A stretch of DNA of 53,915 bases from Pseudomonadota bacterium (GTDB taxonomy: Bacteria > Chloroflexota > UBA6077 > JAJPGT01). Position numbers and translations under genes: made by a program. Every line of letters starts with the position of its first letter. The first letter of the stretch is position 1. Of this stretch, positions 45,161-53,915 are shown in pieces. The notes under the pieces were generated by a model. That model worked only from the letters and a program-made list of their open reading frames with translations, was not told the origin of the DNA and ran no database searches. The DNA is taken from assembly GCA_021325655.1 (NCBI GenBank), contig JAJPGT010000035.1, forward strand, positions 1 to 53,915, in the 5' to 3' direction.

Positions 45161-46240
45161 ATGAAGCGGATGCGGCTGAGCCTCGTCCAGGCGGTGTTCA
45201 TCGGGACGATGCTGCTCGCCATCCCGGTCGCGGTCTTCCACTACGTGTCGGGCCGCTATGCGCAGGCGGCGATCGCCGCTGGCGGCTCGGTGGCCGGGCT
45301 GCTCATCGCTCGCAAGTGGGTGCGCGAGGGCGATCAGCGCCCCACCGAGGTGACCGAGGTAGAGGAGCGGCCGCAGACCGTGTTCGTCCCTCCGCCACCC
45401 GGGGTAGTCCAGGTGTCGCCCCAGGCCGCCACGGCGGGCACGGCCAGCACGCGCCTGCCGCGGGAGGGCTGGCTCCGCTACGGGCTGCTGGCCGGCCTGG
45501 CGGCCACGACGGTGATGAGCCTTGTGCTCGTTGCCATCTACGAGGCCGCCGCCATGCTCGGCCGAACGGCCAGCGGCGAGGCGGCCCGCTGGCTCTGGGC
45601 GCTGGCGCACAGCTCCCTGGTGGGCGCGCTGGCCGCTATGCCGCTCGCCGCCGTGGCGCTGCAGCTCGCCCTGGGCCTGGTGTTCGCCACGCTGTATACC
45701 GGGGCGATCGAGCCGGCGCTGTCTGGCCCGGGTTGGCTGCGGGGGGTGCTGTTCGCGCTCCCGCTCTGGCTGCTCTCGGTGCTGCTGTTCCTGCCGCTGC
45801 TCCGCGCCGGCCTGCTCGGGCTTGCGCTCGGCGCCGGGCCGGTCCCAGCCCTGGCCAGCCTCGTGGCGCACCTGGGATACGGCGCAACGCTGGGAGCGGT
45901 GTACGCGCTCCCCGATACCACGAGTCTGGCAGCACCGGCCGGCGAGCAAGCGGCGAAGCTCCGCAGCGAGCACGGCGCCGCAGCCGGTATCGTCGTCGGC
46001 GTTGCCATCGGCGCCGGCATGGGCGCCCTGTTCGATCAGTTGGGGCAGTTCAGCGTGCTGCTGCCCGAGGGGGCTCTCTCGCTCGGGGGCGCCGTGGTTG
46101 GTGGCGCCTGGGGGGCGCTGCTCGGCGCGCTGGCTGGGCTGGGCCATGCCACCGGGGTGGCCCACCCGCCGCGCGGACCGCGGTCGCGCCGGCACCCAGC
46201 CTTCAGCCCGCCGGGCGAGGAGCACCGGCCGGACGATTGA
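45161..46240 (+). CDS. Multi-pass membrane protein, tandem paralogue 1
   Basis: A 359-residue protein. The start (MKRMRLSLVQAVFIGTMLLA, then VSGRYAQAAIAAGGSVAGLL) forms two helices, then a Pro/Val-rich loop at about 65-105 and four or more helices with GPGWLRGVLFALPLWLLSVL, LGLALGAGPVPALASL and GGAVVGGAWGALLGALAGLG. It shares these blocks with the next gene. The family is unknown to me. Glycine-rich helices may reflect tight packing. GGGGGATGGC lies just before ATG 45161. The tail is basic and short. Confidence 0.75.
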   Translation: MKRMRLSLVQAVFIGTMLLAIPVAVFHYVSGRYAQAAIAAGGSVAGLLIARKWVREGDQRPTEVTEVEERPQTVFVPPPPGVVQVSPQAATAGTASTRLPREGWLRYGLLAGLAATTVMSLVLVAIYEAAAMLGRTASGEAARWLWALAHSSLVGALAAMPLAAVALQLALGLVFATLYTGAIEPALSGPGWLRGVLFALPLWLLSVLLFLPLLRAGLLGLALGAGPVPALASLVAHLGYGATLGAVYALPDTTSLAAPAGEQAAKLRSEHGAAAGIVVGVAIGAGMGALFDQLGQFSVLLPEGALSLGGAVVGGAWGALLGALAGLGHATGVAHPPRGPRSRRHPAFSPPGEEHRPDD

Positions 46241-46470
46241 GCTTTTCCCCGGCGCTACCCTGCTGCGCATCCGGCCCCTGCCGCTTGCGCGTCGTGCCAA
46301 GGAGCAGCAGAGCTGCACAGCCGCTCGTGGCAGCGGCGCTAACGTAGCGGGAGTGGAAAACGGCTGGCATTCGCTGCCCATCAGACGTATGCTGCACAGT
46401 GCAGAGTCGCGCACCAGACGAAGAACGACGAGGCCAGCGCGGCGCAGCTCAAGAGCACGCGGAGGACGGC

Positions 46471-47493
46471 ATGAGAACGAAGCGATTGAGCGTCGTGTAC
46501 ATCGTCTTTCTCCTCTTCATGCTCGGCGCGGTGCCGGTCGCCATCTACCACCTGGTATCCGGGCGGTATGCGCAGGCAGCGATGGCGGCGGGGGCGGCAG
46601 TGGTCGGCTTCCTGCTCGCAACCCGGTGGCTGCTTCAGCCGGCGCCGCTGGTGGAGCCGGCGGAAGCGGCGGCCCCACGACCCGGGGCTGCCGTTCGCCG
46701 GCCGCGACCTGAAGAGCCGGCGCACCGGGAGGAACGGCCCAAGGGGCCGCTCGAGGGCTGGCTCCGCAACGGGATCCTGGCCGGCCTGATCGCCACCGCG
46801 GCGATGTCCGTCGCTCTGGTCGTCGCCTACGTCGTGGTCGTCAGCTTCGCCGACTCGCAAGGTGGGCTGCTCGGCCGCTGGTTCTGGAACCTGGCGCACA
46901 ACCCGATCACGCAGGCGGTTGGCGCCGCCCCGCTGCTGACGGTGCTGGTGCAGCTCGTGCTCGGCGTCGCCTTCGCCATTCTGTACGCCGGGTTCGCGGA
47001 GCCGCTCCTGCCCGGACCGGGCTGGCAGCGGGGGCTGCTGTTCTCGCTGGCGCTGTGGCTCCTGTCCGTCATCGTGTTCCTCCCGGTGATGGGCGGCGGA
47101 GTGCTCGGCCTGGCGCTCGGCGCGGGACCGCTCCCGTTGCTGGGCAACCTGCTGGTCCACCTGGTCTATGGCGTGGTGCTCGGCGCGGTCTATGCGATTC
47201 CTGAGACCGCCGGGCTGGATCGCACCGACGAAGACCTGGCCAGCGCTATCCGTGCCGATCGTGGCGCGGCGATCGGCGTGGTCGTCGGCGGCATCGTCGG
47301 GTCGGTTGTTGGAGCGCTCCTCGAAACACTCGGCGGCGGCACGGCCCTGCTCCCGCCGGGAAGCCTCACCCTGGGCGGGGGCGTGATCGGCGGCGCCTGG
47401 GGCGCGTTGCTGGGCTCGCTCGCCGGCCTGGGCGGCGCAATCGAAGCGGAGCCCCCGGGGCGTGTCGCAGGATCGGAGGCAATGCCGCGGTAG
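46471..47493 (+). CDS. Multi-pass membrane protein, tandem paralogue 2
   Basis: A 340-residue paralogue of the gene before it. Shared blocks: VSGRYAQAAMAAGAAVVGFL, GWLRNGILAGLIATAA, WNLAHNP, GPGWQRGLLFSLALWLLSV, LGLALGAGPLPLLGNLL, YGVVLGAVYAIPET and GGAWGALLGSLAGLGG. The order and spacing match, so this is a tandem duplication. GGAGGACGGC precedes ATG 46471. The stop codon falls in the left arm of a 63-base hairpin. Confidence 0.75.
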   Translation: MRTKRLSVVYIVFLLFMLGAVPVAIYHLVSGRYAQAAMAAGAAVVGFLLATRWLLQPAPLVEPAEAAAPRPGAAVRRPRPEEPAHREERPKGPLEGWLRNGILAGLIATAAMSVALVVAYVVVVSFADSQGGLLGRWFWNLAHNPITQAVGAAPLLTVLVQLVLGVAFAILYAGFAEPLLPGPGWQRGLLFSLALWLLSVIVFLPVMGGGVLGLALGAGPLPLLGNLLVHLVYGVVLGAVYAIPETAGLDRTDEDLASAIRADRGAAIGVVVGGIVGSVVGALLETLGGGTALLPPGSLTLGGGVIGGAWGALLGSLAGLGGAIEAEPPGRVAGSEAMPR

Positions 47494-47554
47494 CCGGCCG
47501 GGGCAGGGCACCCACGCCAACAGGGTTGGCATGGGTGCCCTGCCCCGGCCGGCT
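47492..47554. terminator. 63-base hairpin spanning two convergent stop codons
   Basis: Arms 47492-47521 and 47525-47554 pair over 30 positions with one mismatch and a 3-base loop AGG. The stop of paralogue 2 (47491-47493) overlaps the left arm and the PrsW-fusion stop begins at 47554. No T-run. An extremely stable fold that would end or block both transcripts. Confidence 0.8.
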
Positions 47555-49701
47555 TACGCCAGCGCGAGGTAGCAGCGGGCGCAGTACATCGCCCGGCTCG
47601 GGTTGCGGCTGCCGCAGCTCCCGCACTCCACCGTGTACGCTGGCACCGAGTCGCCCGGCTCAGCGCGGGGCAGCAGGACCGCGTTCAGTGCCGCCGCCTG
47701 GTGCAGCAGGCCCTCCTGCATCAAGTGGCGGAGCGCTACCAGCCCGCAGACCGCGACGAGTGGCCCGAGCAGGATCGGGTTCGTGTCCCACAGGGTGTGC
47801 AACCCCACCGCCAGGGCGAAGGCGAGGAGCACCGAGCGGGTCAGGGTACGTCCCGTTCGCCCCCGTGCACGCCAGAGGGTGGCGCAGACGATCGCCGTCC
47901 ACGGACCGTGGCCGAGGAACACCGCGGCGATCCGCAGCCACAGGGTCTGGACCAGGCAGAGCGCCCCATCGGGGACGCCGCAGGTCACCACCGGAGAGCG
48001 CAGGCCGAGCAGGCCATAGCCAACGCTTTCCAGCCCGCCGAAGCCCATCGCCGCGGCCACCCCGAAGATCACCCCATCCAGTCCGAAGCGGAACCGCCGC
48101 GCCCGCATCACCCAGAGTACTGCCGCCAGCTTCGCCGGCTCCTCGACCAGCGCGGCGACGAGCGGGGGCGGGATGATCGACGCTCGGGCGGCGTAGCCCT
48201 CCAGGGACACCGCCAGCGGGACCCCAGCCAGCGCTGCGAGGGCGCTCACCAGCAGCAGCCCGCGCAGCGGCGGGCCGAGCAGCGCGCGCTCGCGCATGTA
48301 GGCCGCGTAGGTCGCGGCTGGGAGCAGCCCCCCGACGAGCAAGGTGGCGTAGGTGAACGGCACCAGCCGGGTGGCGACCGCCAGGATGCTCAGCGCCGCC
48401 AGGAGCAGCGCGCCTCCCGCGAACCAGGCGAGCACCCGGCGGGTCTGGCGGCGCTTCAGGCTCGGCATCAGCGTGCTGAGCGGATCTGGCACCGCCAGAA
48501 GCTGCCCCGGGGCGGCGTTGTAGCGCGCGAAGAACAGCTCACGGAAGAATGCCGCGACCGACTGATACCGCTGGACCACCGCCTGAAAGTCGGCCCGGCT
48601 GAGCTCCAGGAGCTCACCCTCAGTCGCGGCAGTGACCGTCGCGGAGCGGGGTCTGTCGGTCAACAGCGCGGCCTCGCCAAAGCAATCGCCCGGCCCCAGG
48701 CGGGCTACCCGCAGCGGCGGCCGCTGCTCTTCCGGGCCGGCGTCGGCGCGGGTGACCTCCAGTTGGCCGTTTCTGACCAGGTAGAAGAGGTCACCCGGCT
48801 TGCCCTGCCGGACAATGACCTCGCCAGCCTGGACTGGCCGGCGGTGCATCCGCCCGGCCAGCTCCCAGATCGCGGCTGAGGGGAGGCGGGCGAACGGAGA
48901 GGAGAGCTTCAGGAAGGCGTCTACGTCGAGCTGGGCGATGCGTCCGCCCAGGCGCGCGGCAAGCTGGGGATCCTCGCGGGTCGCGGTGCGGAGTGCGGCG
49001 GTGCTGAGCGCGTAGCCCACCAGGCGCTGGCGGACACGTACCGTCGCAGAGCGGGGCCGGCCAGTGAACAGGGCTGCCATCTCCCCGACGCAGGAGCCAG
49101 CGCCCAGGGTCGCGACCAGCGCCAGCGGCTGGCGCGGCTTCGCCACCAGCACGTCCACCTGGCCGCTGGCGATGATGAGCACTCCGTCGCCCGGCTCGCC
49201 CTGGTGGAAGATGACCTCCCCCGGCTGGTACTCGGCGCGGACTGCCTGCGCCGCCAGCATGGCGAGCACCTCCGACCGGGCATCGCGAAAGACGCTCGCC
49301 ACGCGCAGCGCCTGGTGCACGTCCCAGAGCGCGCTGCCCGGGAGCAGTGTCGCGGCCTCGTCGGCTGGTTCCATTGCCGCGCTCTCCGATACCTCGGCTG
49401 TGGAGGGCGCCGCTGCCGCCCGCGCGTGCTTCATGCTGTCGGCCAGCAGGACAGCCAGCGCCGCCAGCGCCGCCAGCAGCGCTGCCAGCGCCAGCACCCG
49501 CTGCCCAATCTCGCCCGGATCGGGCGCGCCCAGCGCGACGGTATGGGCTACCGGAAGCGGGGCGAACAGGAGGAGCAGCGCCAGCAGCAGCAGGAGCACT
49601 GCCCCTGCCCCGCTCAGCGCGGCGAGCTGAGCCCCGCCGGCAGGCCGGGCCGCTGGTGGTAGTATGCTGCTGTCTGCTGAAGAGCGGCTGAACGCGGCCA
49701 T
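47554..49701 (-). CDS. Fusion: two cNMP-binding domains, PrsW-type protease, zinc ribbon
   Basis: A 715-residue protein. Helices at about 31-50 and 68-88, cyclic-nucleotide-type domain 1 (about 135-245, with GEMAALFTGRPRSATV at 207-221), domain 2 (about 265-385, with FGEAALLTDRPRSATV at 341-356), then multiple helices (423-665) containing the PrsW (CPBP-like) protease motifs VEEPAKL (519-525), FGGLES (554-559), His598 and His635. Residues 693-710 form a CxxC...CxxC zinc ribbon. PrsW cleaves anti-sigma factors in Bacillus. Here the second-messenger input may gate membrane proteolysis; that is inference. ATG 49701 has a weak ribosome site. Confidence 0.85.
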   Translation of the reverse strand: MAAFSRSSADSSILPPAARPAGGAQLAALSGAGAVLLLLLALLLLFAPLPVAHTVALGAPDPGEIGQRVLALAALLAALAALAVLLADSMKHARAAAAPSTAEVSESAAMEPADEAATLLPGSALWDVHQALRVASVFRDARSEVLAMLAAQAVRAEYQPGEVIFHQGEPGDGVLIIASGQVDVLVAKPRQPLALVATLGAGSCVGEMAALFTGRPRSATVRVRQRLVGYALSTAALRTATREDPQLAARLGGRIAQLDVDAFLKLSSPFARLPSAAIWELAGRMHRRPVQAGEVIVRQGKPGDLFYLVRNGQLEVTRADAGPEEQRPPLRVARLGPGDCFGEAALLTDRPRSATVTAATEGELLELSRADFQAVVQRYQSVAAFFRELFFARYNAAPGQLLAVPDPLSTLMPSLKRRQTRRVLAWFAGGALLLAALSILAVATRLVPFTYATLLVGGLLPAATYAAYMRERALLGPPLRGLLLVSALAALAGVPLAVSLEGYAARASIIPPPLVAALVEEPAKLAAVLWVMRARRFRFGLDGVIFGVAAAMGFGGLESVGYGLLGLRSPVVTCGVPDGALCLVQTLWLRIAAVFLGHGPWTAIVCATLWRARGRTGRTLTRSVLLAFALAVGLHTLWDTNPILLGPLVAVCGLVALRHLMQEGLLHQAAALNAVLLPRAEPGDSVPAYTVECGSCGSRNPSRAMYCARCYLALA

Positions 49702-50034
49702 CGCAGCGCCTGGACGTATCGGGGGCGGGCCAGGAGCGAGATGCTCCGGGCGTGCCCACTGTACAGGAGATTGTTGGTCCGGCCGCGATGTGACATGAGG
49801 GCGACACCTGAAGACATAAACGGTGGGCGACAGCTCCTTTAGAGCGACTGGGGGCAGGGGATACGCGGCCGGATTGCCGTGGTTGCCCGGGGCAGCAGCG
49901 CTGGCTATCCTCAGGCTCGGCGGAGGTGGCGGGGGACAGAGCGGCTCGGGCGCCAGCGCTGCCCCCGGCTTCCGCGGCGGGATCGCGCACACCGTGGGCT
50001 CGACGGCGCCAATCTCCGCGCGGAGGACGGCATC
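49702..50034. other. Divergent gene-free stretch
   Basis: About 333 bases between the fusion gene and the CopC-like gene. A TACAGT box (49758-49763, reverse strand) may serve the fusion gene. Nothing else convincing. Confidence 0.4.
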
Positions 50035-51099
50035 ATGGTCGGACCTGGCGCTTCGCTCGCTCGGCTCGCGCTCGCCCTGGCGCTGGCCGCTGCGTTGCTC
50101 CTCGGGCTCCTGGTCCAGGCGTCGGCGCACGCGAACTACGTCCGCTCCGATCCGAGCCCCAACAGCCAGCTCGCCGCCGCGCCCAGCGAGGTCCGTGTCT
50201 GGTTCAGCGAGCCGGTTGACCCCGCACAGAGCAGGCTGGAGGTGTACGATGCCCGCCGCGAGCGGGTGACGACCGCCGCCGCGCTGGATCCCACCGACCA
50301 GGCCGCCTTCGTCCTGCGCCTGCCCGCGCTCCCGCCCGGACCCTACACCGTCGCCTGGACGACGCTCTCGAAAGCGGATGGCGACCAGGCGAAGGGGTTT
50401 TTCGCCTTCCAGGTAGGCGCGGCCGTTCCCAGCGGACCCGCGATGACCCAGGGGCCCCTGCCGGCCGACGACCTGCAGGTCAGTCTCGCGCTCACGCCCA
50501 GCCTGGTCGGCGTCAATGCCCTGCGGGTGCAGGTGCGCGACGCCGGTGGCGCGGCCCCCGCCGGCATCCAGCGGGTGCTGCTGCGGCTGCGTCCGCCACC
50601 GCCCGACCTTGGCCAGAGCGAGCTCGGCGCCCAGCCGGATGGCGACAGCTTCGCCATCCCCGCGCTCGTGCTCGGCCTGCCCGGTCCGTGGGACGCCGAG
50701 GTGCGGGTCCGCCGCGCCGACCAGCCGGACACCTCGATCCACTTCGCGCTCGCGCTGGGCAGCGGTCCGGCAGCGAGTGCGCCGCCCGCGCCTGGCGCTG
50801 GCGGCCAGCCCAGCCCGGCGGCGAGTCCGCCCGCGCCAACGGCCGCCGCTCCGGCTGCGCCCTCCCCGACACCGCCCACCGGCGGTTCGACGCCGGGCAC
50901 CACAGCCCGGCCCCCGACGGTCAACGCCGCCGCGCCCGCCGCCACCGCCGCCCAGCCCGCCGCCCCGGCGCCCCCCACCTCCACGCGCGGCCGGCTGCGC
51001 TCGCTCACCGGCAGCCAGCTTGTTCGGTCGGTCGCCATTGCGCTGGTGCTGCTGGCGGTGGTGCTGTACTGGCTCTGGCAGCGCAGCCGGCGCCGGTAG
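50035..51099 (+). CDS. CopC-like secreted protein with C-terminal membrane anchor
   Basis: A 354-residue protein. Signal peptide to about residue 31, leaving mature His32 (AHANYVRSDPSPNSQLAAAP), the N-terminal His of the CopC copper site. A CopC domain follows (VRVWFSEPVDPAQSRLEVYD, then GPYTVAWTTLSKADGDQAKG). The usual DGH motif is replaced by DGDQ, so the second copper His is lacking. Then a second beta domain (to about 245), a Pro/Ala/Thr-rich linker and a single helix at about 333-350 with an Arg tail. It lacks an adjacent copD. Copper binding is therefore doubtful. GGAGG lies before ATG 50035. Confidence 0.82.
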   Translation: MVGPGASLARLALALALAAALLLGLLVQASAHANYVRSDPSPNSQLAAAPSEVRVWFSEPVDPAQSRLEVYDARRERVTTAAALDPTDQAAFVLRLPALPPGPYTVAWTTLSKADGDQAKGFFAFQVGAAVPSGPAMTQGPLPADDLQVSLALTPSLVGVNALRVQVRDAGGAAPAGIQRVLLRLRPPPPDLGQSELGAQPDGDSFAIPALVLGLPGPWDAEVRVRRADQPDTSIHFALALGSGPAASAPPAPGAGGQPSPAASPPAPTAAAPAAPSPTPPTGGSTPGTTARPPTVNAAAPAATAAQPAAPAPPTSTRGRLRSLTGSQLVRSVAIALVLLAVVLYWLWQRSRRR

Positions 51100-51103
51100 C
51101 GAG

Positions 51104-51112
<9 letters not shown>
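51091..51112. terminator. Hairpin spanning the CopC and TypA stop codons
   Basis: CGCCGGTAG (51091-51099) pairs with CTACCGGCG (51104-51112) with loop CGAG. The stop codons of both genes are within the arms. Confidence 0.65.
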
Positions 51113-52945
<1,833 letters not shown>

Positions 52946-52951
52946 AGAAAA

Positions 52952-52973
52952 GCGCGGCCGACACGCCGCGCTG
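52952..52973 (-). promoter_or_regulatory. Attenuator-like hairpin in the typA leader
   Basis: On the reverse strand AGCGCGGC pairs with GCCGCGCT (8 bp, loop GTGTCG), followed directly by TTTTCTGTGTT. This has the form of an intrinsic terminator, but it lies between the typA promoter and start. Confidence 0.5.
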
Positions 52974-52993
52974 CACGCGAATTCGTTCGCCCA

Positions 52994-52999
52994 AGTATA
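52994..52999 (-). promoter_or_regulatory. Candidate -10 box of typA
   Basis: TATACT on the reverse strand, 48 bases before the typA start, within GGGTATACTTGG. The -35 is weak. Confidence 0.4.
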
Positions 53000-53299
53000 C
53001 CCGATTCCCCAGCCTGCAGGTCGGGCTCCAAATCCATGGCGAGGTCATAGTGTGGTGTGAGCGCGTGTCTGCGTCCTATCCATTCACATTTTGCAGAGAA
53101 ACAAGAGTCAATCGGTGACCCTAGCGTGCTTCTTCACGCAGCAGGCATTATACGCCGCGTTCGAGCGTTGTGTTCGCTTTTGTAACACGTTTGTCACCTG
53201 GATGAAACGATGTAGGGGAACTGTAGCGATATACTGAGCTGCGATCCACGGGTAGAGCAGGAGATACGACAAAGGCCAGCTAGTACGGAGGAGACTGGG

Positions 53300-53915
53300 A
53301 TGGGCTTCGCGTTTAGACCCTGGCTGAAGCACGGCAGTCGGGGCGCCGCGGCGCTGGCGGTGGCAGCGCTCGCGCTCACCGCAGGAGTGGTGGGCGGCTC
53401 AGGAGTCGCCGAGGCGAGCCCGGCGGCGACCGCGCAAGGTGCGCCGCCAGCCTGCACGGATACCTTCACCAGTACTTCGGGCGGCGACTGGTTCACCGGG
53501 AGCAACTGGAGTCTGGGCCATCCGCCAAGCCCGAGCGACGTCGCCTGCATCAATCAGGCGGGCACCTACACTGTCACCATGAACGGTGCGGGCACGCAGG
53601 TTGGCACCCTGCTGCTAGGCGGCGCCTCGGGTAGCCAGACCCTCTCCATCGGGAGCACGTGCAGCTTCAATGCTGTGTTCTCGACGACGAACGGGATCAC
53701 GATCAGCGCCGCGGGCGTGCTGATTCTGACCAATGGGGACGGCTGTGGCAACAACGTAACGATCAACGGCGGCGACATCAGCAGTGCGGGAACGATCCTG
53801 ACAGTCGTGCCCGGTGGCGGCGCTCGGACCATCCAGAGCAACCTGACTAACACCGGCACGATAGCGGTCAACCTGAGCCTGAGCTACACCGGCAGCGGGA
53901 CGACCCTGGACAACA
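53300..53915 (+). CDS. Secreted repeat protein (3' end outside window)
   Basis: From ATG 53300, 205 residues are visible. A basic start then a hydrophobic signal (AALAVAALALTAGVVGGSGV) with likely cleavage after AEA near residue 39. The mature part opens TSTSGGDWFTGSNWSLGHPP, the start seen in many secreted beta-helix or passenger-type proteins, followed by Thr/Gly/Ser/Asn-rich strands. Probably a surface or secreted beta-helical protein. GGAGGAG is 6 bases before the ATG. Function unknown. Confidence 0.75.
   Translation, partial: MGFAFRPWLKHGSRGAAALAVAALALTAGVVGGSGVAEASPAATAQGAPPACTDTFTSTSGGDWFTGSNWSLGHPPSPSDVACINQAGTYTVTMNGAGTQVGTLLLGGASGSQTLSIGSTCSFNAVFSTTNGITISAAGVLILTNGDGCGNNVTINGGDISSAGTILTVVPGGGARTIQSNLTNTGTIAVNLSLSYTGSGTTLDN

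Larger units (their letters stand above)
52946..53299. other. Divergent AT-richer promoter region
   Basis: About 354 bases between typA and the secreted protein gene. It contains the typA attenuator-like hairpin and -10 box, a TATACT box at 53230-53235 that may serve the gene at 53300, and lower GC than its surroundings. Confidence 0.5.

Noticed and set aside
47554..50742. A 1062-residue version of the PrsW fusion
   Set aside because: The extension is antisense to the CopC-like gene and has shadow composition.

Overview
The window is GC-rich (roughly two thirds G+C by eye), densely coded on both strands, and has short intergenic gaps. No rRNA, tRNA, CRISPR array or intact mobile element was recognised. 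Gene content (Bacteroides-type SdhCAB, a housekeeping RpoD, ClpC, TypA, RlmN, MetE, PaaX, DUF1003 and polymer-forming repeat proteins), many GTG/TTG starts and strong GGAGG-type ribosome binding sites suit a Gram-positive-like, high-GC bacterium. A Chloroflexota member near Thermomicrobia/Sphaerobacter is the best guess, but this is inference and no marker alignment was possible.

Layout. 1-8.9 kb: a cut beta-propeller gene, an MMPL exporter, a small SelW-like (Rdx) gene that is intact only if an in-frame TGA is read as selenocysteine, a DUF1003 membrane protein, clpC, a TPMT-type methyltransferase and a polymer-forming membrane protein. 9-13.6 kb: an amidohydrolase, an alpha/beta hydrolase, a PIN protein, a lipoprotein with a probable leaderless promoter, and a NYN-domain protein. 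13.6-15.4 kb: a decayed region with a transposase remnant, a diverged inverted repeat and a small SWIM zinc-finger gene. 15.4-20.5 kb: a secreted Asp-box protein, a TPR protein, and an OmpR-type regulator with its sensor kinase. 20.7-24.2 kb: the sdhCAB operon. 24.3-32 kb: small genes, rpoD, metE, an AAA ATPase and a spermidine synthase. 32-37.7 kb: an orphan ABC sugar permease, a decayed methyltransferase, a DinB protein, a PaaX regulator divergent from a benzoate-CoA-ligase-like enzyme, and three small basic or zinc-ribbon genes including a 25-residue one. 37.7-41 kb: a tightly overlapped four-gene sugar operon (SDR, cupin phosphoglucose isomerase, PfkB kinase, Gfo/Idh/MocA). 41.3-53.9 kb: a receiver/H-box protein, rlmN, an NHL-repeat protein, two tandem paralogous membrane proteins, a cNMP-binding/PrsW/zinc-ribbon fusion, a CopC-like protein, typA and the start of a secreted repeat protein.

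The clearest unusual item is the selenoprotein at 3166-3420. It has a CxxU motif, a consensus-like bacterial SECIS hairpin 16 bases after the UGA (apical loop 22 bases after it), and an Rdx-type C-terminal half. Other recurring themes are TAnAAT -10 boxes placed about 6-9 bases before start codons (leaderless transcripts) and inverted repeats that span or lie between the stop codons of convergent gene pairs, likely acting as two-way terminators.
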